This document shows, piece by piece, positions 19,400 through 28,373 of a stretch of DNA of 64,000 nt. The notes below the pieces were generated by a model, which saw nothing but the letters and a program-made list of their open reading frames with translations, had not been told where the DNA came from and did no database searches. The stretch is from an uncultured Hyphomicrobiales bacterium (lineage in GTDB: Bacteria; Pseudomonadota; Alphaproteobacteria; Rhizobiales; Beijerinckiaceae), in assembly GCA_903902915.1 (NCBI GenBank), contig CAIUWR010000083.1, positions 62,001 through 126,000 of the forward strand, written 5' to 3'. Position 1 is the first letter of the stretch; every line of letters begins with the position of its first letter. Position numbers and translations under genes: made by a program.

Positions 19400-19518
19400 G
19401 GCGTTCCGGTTCAGCGCGAGGGACTCGTGCTACTTACGTGTGGAGCCTTGCGCTGGCAATCGCCACTGCGAGGCCGGGAAGACTCAGGCTAAGTTATGCG
19501 AAAGCAAGGATCGTGTTG

Positions 19519-20418
19519 ATGGCGAGCTATCCCCTGTTGCGAATAGCCACGTTGGTCGGCCTTTGGGCCGCAGCTGCGCCTGCGCTGGCGCAGGAGGCCT
19601 GTTCCCATGTCGGCGCGCTGGGCACCTCGCGCGTGATGGAGGTCAACCCGAAGGGGGGCCTGAAAGTCGGCCTGAAGTCTTATCCGCAAACGCTTGCGCT
19701 GGAAAAAGGCGAGGTTGTGCTGACCTTCGACGATGGCCCATCGCCAGCCACGACCGGCGCGGTGCTGAAGGCCCTCGACGACGAATGCGTGAAGGCGACG
19801 TTTTTTCTGGTGGGCCGCAATGCGCAGGCCAATCCCACGTTCGTGCAGCGTGAACAAGCGGCCGGCCACACGCTGGGACACCACACATTCAGTCACCCTT
19901 TTGTGACCATGCGGGGGCTTACCGAGGCGGCCGCCATGGCTGATATGGACGCTGGCTTCGCAGCCGATGACCGCGCCGCTTATGGCCGGGCGGACGGCGC
20001 GCCGCGCACGCCTTTCTTCCGCTTCCCCGGTTTCGCCGACACGCCCGAACTCGATAGCTGGCTCGCCCGCCGCAACATCGCGATCTTTGGCGCGGATCTG
20101 TGGGCGTCCGACTGGGTGGAGATGGCCCCGCAGACGACCATGGAGCTGCTGCTGACCCGGCTCGACAAGGCGGGCAAAGGGATCATCCTGCTGCATGACA
20201 CCCGCCCCCAGACCGCAAAAATGCTGCCTGATCTGTTGCGTGAGCTGAAGACGCGCGGCTACCGGGTGGTCCACATCGTGCCCGCGCGGGGCGACGAGCC
20301 CACGGCGCTGACCAAGGCGGAGCCCGGCTGGACCTCGGAGACCGAGGCCGCCATCGCGAAGGTCTGGCCGAAGATTCTGGTGGAGAAGCGGCGGATGGCG
20401 AAGCCGACGGGCGGGTGA
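19519..20418 (+). CDS. Secreted polysaccharide deacetylase (NodB domain)
   Basis: A 299-residue exported carbohydrate esterase family 4 protein. The signal peptide is LVGLWAAAAPALAQ. NodB motifs appear in order: VLTFDDGPSP (catalytic base and metal Asp), GHHTFSHPF (metal histidines), FFRFPGFADTP, DLWASDW and GIILLHDTRPQT (catalytic His). All metal ligands are intact. The substrate may be peptidoglycan or another N-acetylated polymer and cannot be decided here. The ATG at 19519 is chosen because the frame before it is not part of the signal peptide. Confidence 0.92.
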   Translation: MASYPLLRIATLVGLWAAAAPALAQEACSHVGALGTSRVMEVNPKGGLKVGLKSYPQTLALEKGEVVLTFDDGPSPATTGAVLKALDDECVKATFFLVGRNAQANPTFVQREQAAGHTLGHHTFSHPFVTMRGLTEAAAMADMDAGFAADDRAAYGRADGAPRTPFFRFPGFADTPELDSWLARRNIAIFGADLWASDWVEMAPQTTMELLLTRLDKAGKGIILLHDTRPQTAKMLPDLLRELKTRGYRVVHIVPARGDEPTALTKAEPGWTSETEAAIAKVWPKILVEKRRMAKPTGG

Positions 20419-20454
20419 TATTCTCTCAAGGCGCGCTGGTGGGAGGGGGATGGC

Positions 20455-21204
20455 ATGACGAAGATCGCGCTGGTGACGGGCGGCGGTTCGGGGATCGGCC
20501 GCACGGCGGCTGTGGCGCTGGCGGGCGCAGGCTTCACGGTGGTGGTGGCTGGCCGCAGGCCCGAGCCGCTGGAGAAGGTCGCTGCGGAAATCGTCGCGCA
20601 GAGCGGGGCCGCGCTGGCGGTAACGTGCGACGTTTCGCAAGAGCCGCAGGTGGCTGTTTTGTTCGAGACCATCGCGAAAACTTACGGGCGCCTCGATGTG
20701 TTGTTCAACAACGCCGGGCTTTTCTCACCGCCCGGCCTGCTCGAAGACGTGACGGTCGCCAACTGGAAAGCGGTGGTGGACGTCAATCTGAACGGCGCTT
20801 TCTGGTGCACCCAGCACGCCTTCAAGATCATGAAGGCGCAGAGCCCGCGCGGCGGGCGCATCATCAACAACGGCTCCATCTCCGCCCACGCGCCGCGCCC
20901 CAATTCAGCGGCCTATACGGCGACCAAACACGCCATGACCGGGCTTACGAAAGCGGCAGCGCTGGATGGCCGCAAATATGACATTGCGGTAAGCCAGATC
21001 GACATCGGCAACGCCGAAACCGACATGACCGGACGCATGCGCATGGGCGTGCCGCAAGCCAATGGCTCCATCGAGGCGGAGCCGCTGATGGATCTGAAGC
21101 ATGTGGCCGACGCCATGGTCTATATGGCCAATCTGCCGCTGGAGGCGAATGTGCAATTCATGACGGTGATGGCGACGAAGATGCCGTTCATCGGGCGGGG
21201 GTGA
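20455..21204 (+). CDS. Short-chain dehydrogenase/reductase
   Basis: A 249-residue classical SDR oxidoreductase. The cofactor loop is [13 protein letters not shown], with NNAGLFS as the second structural motif. The catalytic Ser is in [11 protein letters not shown] and Tyr/Lys in [24 protein letters not shown] after the second strand suggests preference for NADP(H). It follows the deacetylase by 36 bases and has a strong GGGAGG upstream of its ATG, so cotranscription is likely. The substrate is unknown. Confidence 0.9.
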   Translation: MTKIALVTGGGSGIGRTAAVALAGAGFTVVVAGRRPEPLEKVAAEIVAQSGAALAVTCDVSQEPQVAVLFETIAKTYGRLDVLFNNAGLFSPPGLLEDVTVANWKAVVDVNLNGAFWCTQHAFKIMKAQSPRGGRIINNGSISAHAPRPNSAAYTATKHAMTGLTKAAALDGRKYDIAVSQIDIGNAETDMTGRMRMGVPQANGSIEAEPLMDLKHVADAMVYMANLPLEANVQFMTVMATKMPFIGRG

Positions 21205-21260
21205 GGGGCGTGAATGTGGGGAGAGATTAGAGAGTGGGGTTCCACGCGACTTCATCGTTA

Positions 21261-21404
21261 GAGCGGCATCCGATCATGATGTGCCGAACCCGGGAGGGAC
21301 GACGTCCCGTCGTCCACATCGGGAGGGGCGACTTCCCGTCGCCCCTCCCGTGTTCGTCATGTCATGCTGTCGCCAGTTCCATGGAAATTGATCGGATACC
21401 GCTT
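21261..21404. mobile_element. TA-flanked hairpin-rich repeat element, copy B (MITE-like)
   Basis: A 144-base inverted copy of the element at 5643-5855. Its left end (GAGCGGCATCCGATCATGAT) equals the right end of copy A, and its right end is the complement of AAGCGGTATCCGATCAATTT, matching the left end of copy A. TA flanks both sides (21259-21260, 21405-21406). It contains two hairpins, 21297-21315 and 21321-21349; the second has a perfect 12-base-pair stem around TTCCC. A stretch of about 35 bases near the right end (AGCATGAC region) is absent from copy A, while copy A has two extra hairpins. It lies between the convergent SDR and guanine deaminase genes. Confidence 0.8.
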
Positions 21405-21414
21405 TAGCGCTTCG

Positions 21415-21434
21415 CCCTCCCCACAGGGGGAGGG
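21415..21434. repeat. CCCTCCCC/GGGGAGGG hairpin beside element B
   Basis: CCCTCCCC (21415-21422) pairs with GGGGAGGG (21427-21434) around ACAG. It lies 10 bases beyond the TA flank of element B, in the 74-base gap before the guanine deaminase stop. It may serve as a terminator or belong to another small intergenic repeat. The rest of this gap (to 21477) shows nothing. Confidence 0.5.
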
Positions 21435-21477
21435 TGCGCAGCTGACGATCTAAAAAACTAACGCGAACTTACGGAAA

Positions 21478-22800
21478 CTAAGCTTTCTCGTACTGCAACA
21501 CGCCCGCCACATAAGTCGCCTGCACGGCGCGGTCGTCGCCCAGCGTCATCTGGATGAACAAAGCTTCGTGAATATCCTTCGCCAGATCCATGCGATAGGC
21601 GATCAGCGGCGTCGATTTCATGTCGAGCACCACGATGTCAGCCTCCATGCCCGGCGCGACGGAGCCCACCTTGTCTTCGAGATACATGGCCTGCGCCGAG
21701 CCGCGCGTCGCCAGATAAAGCGCATGGCCTGCGCTGAGGCGATGCTTGTGCACCATGGCCGCTTTATATGCCTCGCCAAGCGTGGTCATGATCGAGAAGG
21801 ACGTGCCGCCGCCGATGTCGGTGCCCAGCCCCACGCGCAGCGGACGGTCCGCCCGTTTGGCGCGTGCGATATTGAAGGCGCCGCTTCCGATGAAGGCATT
21901 CGAGGTGGGGCAATGGGCGATGGCTGAGCCTGCGCCATGCATGCAGCCCATCTCGTCTTCGTTCAGATGTACGCCATGGCCGAAGATGGCGCGGGGCCGA
22001 CACAGGCCTGCGTGGGCATAGACGTCGGTGTAGTTCTTGCGCGCGGGAAACAGGTCGCGCACCCATTCGATCTCGTCGAGATTTTCCGATACATGGGTCT
22101 GCATGTAGCAATCGGGATGTTCACGCCACAAGGCGCCCGCCGCCGCCAGCTGTTCGTCCGTGCTGGTGGGGGCGAAGCGTGGCGTGATGGCGTACATCAG
22201 CCGCCCGCGCCCATGCCATCTTTTGATCAGCGCTTTTGAATCGTCATAGGAGCTTTGCGCGGTGTCGAGCAGGAAGGACGGCGCGTTGCGGTCCATCATC
22301 ACCTTGCCTGCGGCCATGCGCATGCCCAATCGTTCGGCCTCCTCGAAGAGCGCGTCCACCGATTGCGGAAACACCGTGCCATAGACGCAGCTTGTGGTGA
22401 TGCCGTTGCGCAGGCTCTCGCGCAGGAAGATCTTGGCGGCGGCGTGGGCATGGTCCTTGTCGGCGAATTTCCCCTCCGCTGGGAATGTGTAAGTTTCCAG
22501 CCAGTCGAGCAATTGCGTGCCGAAGGAGGCGATCACCGCCGCCTGGGGAAAATGCACATGGGTGTCGAGAAAGCCCGCGCTGATCAGCGCGTCACGCCCG
22601 CAGTTGCGGATCGGCAGATCGGGCGGCAGCAGGGGGCGCACTTTTTCATAAGGGCCGAAATGGGTGATGCGACCGCCGCCCATCGCCACGATGGCGTCGG
22701 ACTCGTAGACCATCGTCGCCTCCAGCCCCTCTGCAAAAGGGTCGCCCGTGTAGGTGAGCGCGGGGCCGCGCAGGGCGTGGGTGGGGGGCTGAACGGTCAT
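21478..22800 (-). CDS. guaD: Guanine deaminase
   Basis: Hydrolyses guanine to xanthine and ammonia in purine salvage or catabolism. The 440-residue amidohydrolase has the zinc ligands of the family: HxH in LDTHVHFPQ (near residue 80), His in MQTHVSENLDE, His in IFGHGVHLNEDE, and Asp in GLGTDIGGGTSFSI. CPTSNAFIGSG and MYLEDKVGSVAPGMEADIVV are typical of guanine deaminase. I start at the ATG at 22800; the longer frame upstream is unlike the family. No xanthine dehydrogenase genes are adjacent in the window. It diverges from the DUF1489 gene. Confidence 0.92.
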   Translation of the reverse strand: MTVQPPTHALRGPALTYTGDPFAEGLEATMVYESDAIVAMGGGRITHFGPYEKVRPLLPPDLPIRNCGRDALISAGFLDTHVHFPQAAVIASFGTQLLDWLETYTFPAEGKFADKDHAHAAAKIFLRESLRNGITTSCVYGTVFPQSVDALFEEAERLGMRMAAGKVMMDRNAPSFLLDTAQSSYDDSKALIKRWHGRGRLMYAITPRFAPTSTDEQLAAAGALWREHPDCYMQTHVSENLDEIEWVRDLFPARKNYTDVYAHAGLCRPRAIFGHGVHLNEDEMGCMHGAGSAIAHCPTSNAFIGSGAFNIARAKRADRPLRVGLGTDIGGGTSFSIMTTLGEAYKAAMVHKHRLSAGHALYLATRGSAQAMYLEDKVGSVAPGMEADIVVLDMKSTPLIAYRMDLAKDIHEALFIQMTLGDDRAVQATYVAGVLQYEKA

Positions 22801-22934
22801 GCGTTGGTATCCTCGTGCCGCCCACAGTCCCACGGACCTGGCGTCGAGTTCAAGCGTGCGGGTGAGAAAAGCGTCGCCTGTGCATGACGGTCCGCAGCCG
22901 CTTGCGCCCGCCCGCATGGCGGTTACAAGGCAGC

Positions 22935-23372
22935 ATGCCTTTGCACATCATCAAACTTTGCGTCGGCGCGGATTCGATCCGCGACATGGAGGAGTGGATC
23001 GCCGCCACGCTCGCCATGAAACGCGCCGCCGGGCGCAAGCCGGAGCAGGTCCATACCACGCGTTCCTCGCCCAAGCGCGCTGAAGAGGTGCTGGATGGGG
23101 GCTCGCTCTATTGGGTCATCAAGAGCCAGATCGCCGCGCGCCAGAAGATCGTCGACCTGCGCTCGGTCACGGATGCAGAGGGGATCGCCCGTTGCCAGAT
23201 CGTGCTGGAGCCGACGCTGGTGCAGGTCATGCCCCGCCCGCAGCGGCCCTTCCAGGGCTGGCGCTACCTCGCCGACCACGAGGCGCCGAAAGATCTGAGC
23301 GCAGGCGCGGGCGAACTCGCCGAAATGCCCGAGGAGCTGCGCCGCGAATTGCGCGATCTCGGGCTGCTCTGA
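22935..23372 (+). CDS. DUF1489 family protein
   Basis: A 145-residue cytoplasmic protein of a family almost confined to alphaproteobacteria. Conserved blocks visible are LHIIKLCVGADSI, HTTRSSPKRAEEVLDGGSLYWVIK, GIARCQIVLEPTLV and RPFQGWRYL. No biochemical function is established. The ATG at 22935 matches the usual family start (MPLHIIKL); an upstream ATG at 22884 would add a region overlapping the guaD promoter. It converges with accC. Confidence 0.85.
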   Translation: MPLHIIKLCVGADSIRDMEEWIAATLAMKRAAGRKPEQVHTTRSSPKRAEEVLDGGSLYWVIKSQIAARQKIVDLRSVTDAEGIARCQIVLEPTLVQVMPRPQRPFQGWRYLADHEAPKDLSAGAGELAEMPEELRRELRDLGLL

Positions 23373-23378
23373 GCCGAA

Positions 23379-23399
23379 GGGTGGCGAGACCCGCCACCC
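23379..23399. terminator. Bidirectional hairpin terminator between DUF1489 and accC
   Basis: GGGTGGCG (23379-23386) pairs perfectly with CGCCACCC (23392-23399) around AGACC. It lies 6 bases after the DUF1489 stop and 15 bases after the accC stop on the other strand. It lacks a long T tract but sits exactly between two convergent genes. Confidence 0.65.
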
Positions 23400-23414
23400 C
23401 TTGTTCATCGCAAG

Positions 23415-24770
23415 TTACGCGTCGCCCATGCCGCCGGTGGCCAGAAACTTCTCCAGCCAGTGGATGTCATAATCGCCGTTCTGCACATCCGTATTGCGCA
23501 CCAGCGTGCGGAACAGGGGGATGGTTGTGTCGATCCCGTCCACGATGAATTCATCCAGCGAGCGGCGCAGGCGCATCAGGGCTTCGTTCCTGGTGCGGCC
23601 GTGGACGATCAGCTTGCCCACCAGCGAGTCATAGTTCGGCGGGATCGTGTAGCCCTGATAGACCGCCGAATCCACGCGCACGCCAAGGCCGCCGGGCGGG
23701 TGATAATAGGAGATCTTGCCGGGCGATGGACGGAAGGTCGCGGGGTGTTCGGCATTCACGCGGCATTCGATGGCATGGCCGGAGAACTGCACGTCCGCTT
23801 GCGAAATCGTGAGCGGCGAGCCCGCCGCGATCTTGATCTGCTCCACCACCAGATCAATGCCGGTGATCATCTCCGTCACCGGATGCTCGACCTGAATGCG
23901 GGTGTTCATTTCGATGAAATAGAACTCCCCGTCTTCATAGAGGAACTCGACCGTGCCCGCGCCCGAATAGGACAGATCGCGCATGGCCTGGGCCACGATC
24001 TCGCCAATCTTGCCGCGCTGCGCATCGTTCAGCGCGGGGGAGGGGCTCTCCTCCAGCACCTTCTGATGGCGGCGTTGCAGGGAGCAATCGCGCTCGCCCA
24101 GATGAATCGCGTTGCCGCGTCCATCGCCCAGCACCTGAATTTCGATGTGTCGGGGCTTTTCGAGATATTTCTCGAGATAGACCGCATCGTCGCCAAAAGC
24201 CGCCTTGGCTTCGGTGCGCGCGGTCGACAGCGCCACCGACAGATCGTCGGGCGTGCGCGCCACCTTCATGCCGCGGCCGCCGCCGCCCGAAGCCGCCTTC
24301 ACCAGCACCGGAAAGCCGATGTCCTTGGCGATGCGCATGGCCTCGTCGTCGTCCGTCACGCCGCCTTCGGAACCGGGCACGCAGGGAATGCCGAGCCGCT
24401 TGGCGGTGCGCTTGGCCTCGATCTTGTCGCCCATGATGCGGATATGTTCCGCCTTGGGGCCGATGAAGGCGATGTTGTGGTCCGCGAGGATCTCCGCGAA
24501 GCGGGCGTTCTCCGACAGGAAGCCGTAGCCCGGATGGATCGCCTCGGCGCCCGTGATCTCGCAAGCGGCGAGCAGGGCGGGGATGTTGAGATAGCTTTCG
24601 CGCGCGGGGCCGGGGCCGATGCAGACCGACTCGTCGGCCAGCTTCACATGCATGGCGTCGCGATCCACGGTGGAGTGGACGGCGACGGTCTGGATGCCGA
24701 GCTCCTTTGCGGCGCGCAGAATGCGCAGCGCGATTTCGCCCCGGTTCGCGATGAGGATTTTGTCGAACAT
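23415..24770 (-). CDS. accC: Acetyl-CoA carboxylase, biotin carboxylase subunit
   Basis: ATP-dependent carboxylation of the biotin carried on AccB, the first half-reaction of malonyl-CoA formation for fatty-acid synthesis. The 451-residue protein begins [20 protein letters not shown] and has the ATP-grasp glycine loop [13 protein letters not shown]. The active-site segments [20 protein letters not shown] and [10 protein letters not shown] are present. It is the last gene of aroQ-accB-accC, following accB by 23 bases. The ATG at 24770 is the family-standard start. Confidence 0.97.
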   Translation of the reverse strand: MFDKILIANRGEIALRILRAAKELGIQTVAVHSTVDRDAMHVKLADESVCIGPGPARESYLNIPALLAACEITGAEAIHPGYGFLSENARFAEILADHNIAFIGPKAEHIRIMGDKIEAKRTAKRLGIPCVPGSEGGVTDDDEAMRIAKDIGFPVLVKAASGGGGRGMKVARTPDDLSVALSTARTEAKAAFGDDAVYLEKYLEKPRHIEIQVLGDGRGNAIHLGERDCSLQRRHQKVLEESPSPALNDAQRGKIGEIVAQAMRDLSYSGAGTVEFLYEDGEFYFIEMNTRIQVEHPVTEMITGIDLVVEQIKIAAGSPLTISQADVQFSGHAIECRVNAEHPATFRPSPGKISYYHPPGGLGVRVDSAVYQGYTIPPNYDSLVGKLIVHGRTRNEALMRLRRSLDEFIVDGIDTTIPLFRTLVRNTDVQNGDYDIHWLEKFLATGGMGDA

Positions 24771-24793
24771 GACGGCCTTCTGGTGAGCTGCGC

Positions 24794-25408
24794 TCACTCG
24801 ATCACGAGCAGGGGTTCGCCGTATTCGACCGGTTGGCCGTCCTCGACGAGAATGGCGGTGACAGTGCCGCCGCGCGGAGCGACGATGTCGTTGAAGGTCT
24901 TCATCGCCTCGATCAGCAGGATCTTGTCGCCCGCCTTCACCTGGCTGCCGACCTCGACGAAGGCCTTGGAATCGGGCGAGGGGCGGCGATAGGCGGTGCC
25001 GACCATGGGGGACTTCACCGCGCCGGGGTTCTCGGCGCCGGTGGGCGCGGGAACGGCAAGGGTCGGCGGCGGGGCGACGACGCCAGCGGAGGGCGCGGGC
25101 GCATAGGCCACGGCCTGCGGCGCTTGCTGCATCTGCATGGGGGCCGCGACCGCAGCCTGGCGAGCCACGCGGATATGCAGGCCCTCGAAATCGACCTCGA
25201 TTTCGGAAAGGTCGTGGTGGGCGACGATGCCCGCCAGTTGCTCCACCAGCGCGGTGTCGATGCCGCTGGCGGGCGCGTGCTCAGGCGCAGCGCTCTTCAC
25301 CGCCGCCTTTTTGGTCACAGGCGCCTTTTTGGCGGCGGCCGCCTTGACGGGCGCGCTCTTCTTGGGGGCGCGTTTGGCGACGCCCGCCTTGGGCTGAGGT
25401 TTCTTCAT
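24794..25408 (-). CDS. accB: Biotin carboxyl carrier protein AccB, with Lys/Ala-rich N-terminal tail
   Basis: Carries the biotin of acetyl-CoA carboxylase. The 204-residue protein ends in a biotinyl domain with the modified lysine in [11 protein letters not shown]. The family-typical N-terminal helix ([23 protein letters not shown]) only begins near residue 50. Before it lies a tail of about 48 residues with 12 lysines and many Ala and Pro, beginning [17 protein letters not shown], which looks like a histone-H1 tail. Ordinary AccB proteins are about 150-160 residues. No internal ATG offers a start after the tail, so it is probably translated. The start lies 3 bases after the aroQ stop, showing tight coupling. 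Confidence 0.94.
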   Translation of the reverse strand: MKKPQPKAGVAKRAPKKSAPVKAAAAKKAPVTKKAAVKSAAPEHAPASGIDTALVEQLAGIVAHHDLSEIEVDFEGLHIRVARQAAVAAPMQMQQAPQAVAYAPAPSAGVVAPPPTLAVPAPTGAENPGAVKSPMVGTAYRRPSPDSKAFVEVGSQVKAGDKILLIEAMKTFNDIVAPRGGTVTAILVEDGQPVEYGEPLLVIE

Positions 25409-25411
25409 GGA

Positions 25412-25858
25412 TCAGCTCTTCTTCTGCGGCGCGTCGGCCAGAACGGCCTCCAGCGCGAGTTCATAGGATAAAGCTCCAAAGCCGAGGATCACGCCTGCGG
25501 CCACGGGAGCGATGAAGGACTGGTGGCGAAAACTTTCACGCGCATGCACGTTTGAAAGATGCACTTCGATCACATGGGCTTTCGCGCCGCGGATCGCGTC
25601 ATGGATGGCGATGGACGTGTGGGTACAGGCGCCCGCGTTCAGGATCACCGGCTCGCCAGCCGCGCCCGCTTCCTGAATCCAGGTCACGAGGTCGCCCTCG
25701 TGATTGGATTGACGGAAGGTGATTTCGGCGCCCCTGGCGGCTGCGAGGGCGCGCAGGCGCGTCTCGATATCCGCGAGCGTGACGGACCCATAGGTCGTCG
25801 GCTCTCGCGTTCCGAGCAGGTTCAGATTCGGTCCGTTCAGAATGTGGATGACAGACAT
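25412..25858 (-). CDS. aroQ: Type II 3-dehydroquinate dehydratase
   Basis: Dehydrates 3-dehydroquinate to 3-dehydroshikimate in aromatic amino-acid synthesis. The 148-residue protein has the type II signatures LNGPNLNLLGTREPTTYG, containing the active-site tyrosine, then FRQSNHEGDLVTWIQEA, LNAGACTHTSIAIHDAI and IEVHLSNVHARESFRHQS, with the catalytic His. It leads the aroQ-accB-accC operon, an order common in proteobacteria. The promoter should lie in 25859-25971, where I see no clear elements. Confidence 0.96.
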   Translation of the reverse strand: MSVIHILNGPNLNLLGTREPTTYGSVTLADIETRLRALAAARGAEITFRQSNHEGDLVTWIQEAGAAGEPVILNAGACTHTSIAIHDAIRGAKAHVIEVHLSNVHARESFRHQSFIAPVAAGVILGFGALSYELALEAVLADAPQKKS

Positions 25859-25971
25859 TTCGCTACGGTGGGCCGAAGACGCTCAGGGCGTCCGAAAGAC
25901 AAGGCCCGCCGTAATATCCCGATTGGGCGCGTGAGGGAAGCCTCGCCGTGCAAAGGCTTGTGGCTAAGCCC

Positions 25972-26757
25972 TCAGCCGCAAGCGGTTTTACCGCATTTGC
26001 GCAGATTGCCGATCTTGGACACCAGCTCATCGTGACCAACCGCGCCCACGATCACTTCGTCGGCGAGCACGAAGGTCGGCGTGCCGGTGAGCTGCAATTT
26101 ATCGGCGACCGTCATGACCTCCTGCAAGCTTGCGTGGGTTTCCGGGCTCGCGGCGTCCCTGGCCAGCCGGTCCATGTCCGCGCCAGCGTCCCTTGCGGCG
26201 GCCAACGCCTGCGCCTTGCCGACCTGTCCGCGCGTTGCAAGGAGTTTGGCGTGGTATTGCCAGTACTTGTCGCCCTTGGCCTGGTTTCGCATGGCGGTGG
26301 CGATTTCGGCCGCTTCGACCGAGCCTGGTCCCAGAACCGGAAAGTCCTTGATCACCAGCCGCAGATCCGGATCTTCCTTGAGGAGCTTTGCGATGTCGTC
26401 GAGGGATTTTTTGCAGTAGCCGCAGTTATAGTCGAAAAACTCCACCAGCGTGATCTTGCCGTTGGGGTTGCCCAGCACCGCCTGACGCGGGGAATTGAAG
26501 AGCTGCGGCGCCAGATCGCTGATCGCCTTCACCCGGGCGGCTTCTTCATCGACTTTCTGCTTGCGCTCCAATTCGGTGAGCACGTCGCGGATGACCTCGG
26601 GGTTCGCCATCAGATAATCCTTGATGACGCCCTGGATCTCCGCGCGCTGGGCGGCGCTGAGCTCGGCTTGCGCGGGAGCGGCGGCCATGAGGCCGACCAG
26701 AACGCCCAATGCAAGAACGCCACCTTGCAGGCGACGGCGGATGGTGGCGAAGGACAT
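25972..26757 (-). CDS. DsbA-family periplasmic thiol-disulfide oxidoreductase
   Basis: A 261-residue exported thioredoxin-fold protein. The signal peptide (LALGVLVGLMAAAPAQA) is followed by a helical N-terminal segment and then LVEFFDYNCGYCKKSLDDIAKLL, with active-site CGYC. The cis-proline loop is TGTPTFVLADEV. A second cysteine pair occurs at the extreme C terminus (RKCGKTACG). It belongs to the Com1/DSBA-like group with an N-terminal dimerisation region. The ATG at 26757 gives the correct signal peptide. It lies downstream of the M48 protease gene and probably shares its transcript. Confidence 0.9.
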   Translation of the reverse strand: MSFATIRRRLQGGVLALGVLVGLMAAAPAQAELSAAQRAEIQGVIKDYLMANPEVIRDVLTELERKQKVDEEAARVKAISDLAPQLFNSPRQAVLGNPNGKITLVEFFDYNCGYCKKSLDDIAKLLKEDPDLRLVIKDFPVLGPGSVEAAEIATAMRNQAKGDKYWQYHAKLLATRGQVGKAQALAAARDAGADMDRLARDAASPETHASLQEVMTVADKLQLTGTPTFVLADEVIVGAVGHDELVSKIGNLRKCGKTACG

Positions 26758-26845
26758 GCTGGTGCTCCAGGTGAGGATGCGGCGTTCATGGACGTCTGAT
26801 CGGTAGCAGTCGAACCGTGGCGGAACCACGATTTTGAGAACCCGG

Positions 26846-28276
26846 CTAAAACTTGGGCGGGCGATAGTTGAGGATATCGTCCGCCTTCAGCCAACCAGGC
26901 GAGCCTTCGGCGAACTGGCGTTTTGCCCGGTCAGCCTGAGTTCTGGCCTCTATATAGCGCCCATTCAGGAAAAAACCCTGCGCGGCTGCAAGTTGGGACT
27001 GGGGCACATTGCCCTTCTTGTCATAGGCCATCGCCAGATACTGAAAGGCTTCGCCATCTTCCGGGTCGCTCTGGGAGGCCTGGGTCAGCACCTTGACGGC
27101 CTCGTCCGCCTGATCGGCGGCCACCAGCGCATGGCCGAGCAGCACTTTGATGGGCAGTCCTTGCGGGGCCAGACTCACCGCTTTGCGCAGGGAGGGCAGG
27201 GATTCGCGCGCCTTCCCAGATTCGAGCAAGGCTTGCCCCTTCAACTCGTAGAAATAAGGATTATTGGGCTGCGCCGCGATCAGCGCATCCACCTGGGTCT
27301 GGGTGTCGGCGATCCGCCCGAAGCGGTAGGCGGAAACCGTGCGGGCGTATTTGGCGGCCAGCGATTGATCCGAAAGGGGATAGCGGCGCGCGATTTCGGC
27401 GGGCGTTCCCATGAAGCCCACGAGCTTGGCGCGCACCAGGTCGTGCCGGGCCTGAAGACCGGGTTGTTCGGGGGCGTTGTAGGTCGGGCTCGCCTTGGCG
27501 GCGGCGTCGAGATTGGACAGGCGCTCGCGGGGCAGGGGGTGGGTCTGCAAATAGGGGTCGATGGATGAGCTCATGAACAGCGATTCGTTTTCGAACCGCT
27601 CCAGCGTGACGAGGAGCCCCTTGGCTGACTGGCCTGTGGCCTGAAGATATTTGACCGCCGCGCGGTCGGCGGTTTCTTCCTGGGAGCGCACATAGGAGAG
27701 CAGCGACCGGCGCGCCAGCTCCTGCGGCCCTAACAACATGCCCATTTGTCCCGCGCTGTCGGCGCCGACCGGCGCGCCGGGGCGGTTGTTGCGCGCCGTC
27801 GCCACCACGCCGCCGGCGCCCACCAACATGCCTGCGATGGCGAAGATCTGCGCCTTCGCCATCTCCGCATGAAGCCCCGCAAGATGGCCGCCCGCGATGT
27901 GGCCCGTCTCATGCGCCAGCACGCCAATGATCTCGTTGGGCGTCTTGGCGTCCATGATGGCGCCCACATTGACGAAAATCTTGCGGCCGTCCGCAACGAA
28001 GGCGTTGAAGCTGCGGTCGCCGATGAGGATGATCTTCGTCGCCCCGCCATTGACGCCGGCGGCCTTGAAGATGGGCGTTGCGTAATCGCGCAGCAATTGT
28101 TCTGTTTCCGCGTCGCGGATCACGCCCGGCGTATTTTGGCCCATGCCCTGCTCCTGGGCGAGGACAGGGGACATGGCGGGCGATGCTGCGGTGATCAGAG
28201 CCATCAGCAGGCCAGCGAGGCGCGCTGGCGCCTTGGTCGGCTTGCTGATAGGGGTCCGTCTAACCACCTGAACCAT
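26846..28276 (-). CDS. Periplasmic M48 metalloprotease with TPR repeats (BepA-like)
   Basis: A 476-residue exported zinc protease. After a signal peptide (LMALITAASPAMSPVLAQ) the catalytic domain shows the zinc motif VLAHETGHIAGGH and the third ligand Glu in RSQEETADRAA. The C-terminal 170 residues are tetratricopeptide repeats (for example GQALLESGKARESLPSLRKA). This is the plan of BepA/YfgC, which helps or degrades outer-membrane assembly substrates. The ATG at 28276 has GAGG nine bases before it; ATG at 28285 in the same frame is also possible. The downstream DsbA-like gene fits a role in envelope protein quality control. Confidence 0.9.
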   Translation of the reverse strand: MVQVVRRTPISKPTKAPARLAGLLMALITAASPAMSPVLAQEQGMGQNTPGVIRDAETEQLLRDYATPIFKAAGVNGGATKIILIGDRSFNAFVADGRKIFVNVGAIMDAKTPNEIIGVLAHETGHIAGGHLAGLHAEMAKAQIFAIAGMLVGAGGVVATARNNRPGAPVGADSAGQMGMLLGPQELARRSLLSYVRSQEETADRAAVKYLQATGQSAKGLLVTLERFENESLFMSSSIDPYLQTHPLPRERLSNLDAAAKASPTYNAPEQPGLQARHDLVRAKLVGFMGTPAEIARRYPLSDQSLAAKYARTVSAYRFGRIADTQTQVDALIAAQPNNPYFYELKGQALLESGKARESLPSLRKAVSLAPQGLPIKVLLGHALVAADQADEAVKVLTQASQSDPEDGEAFQYLAMAYDKKGNVPQSQLAAAQGFFLNGRYIEARTQADRAKRQFAEGSPGWLKADDILNYRPPKF

Positions 28277-28373
28277 AACTGTCATCCTCTGAGGCGTCCC
28301 CACTAGGGAAGCACGGTCATTATGGCGGTAACTTGGCGCGGGCGACAGATGCAACTTCATAGCGCGAAGGCGA

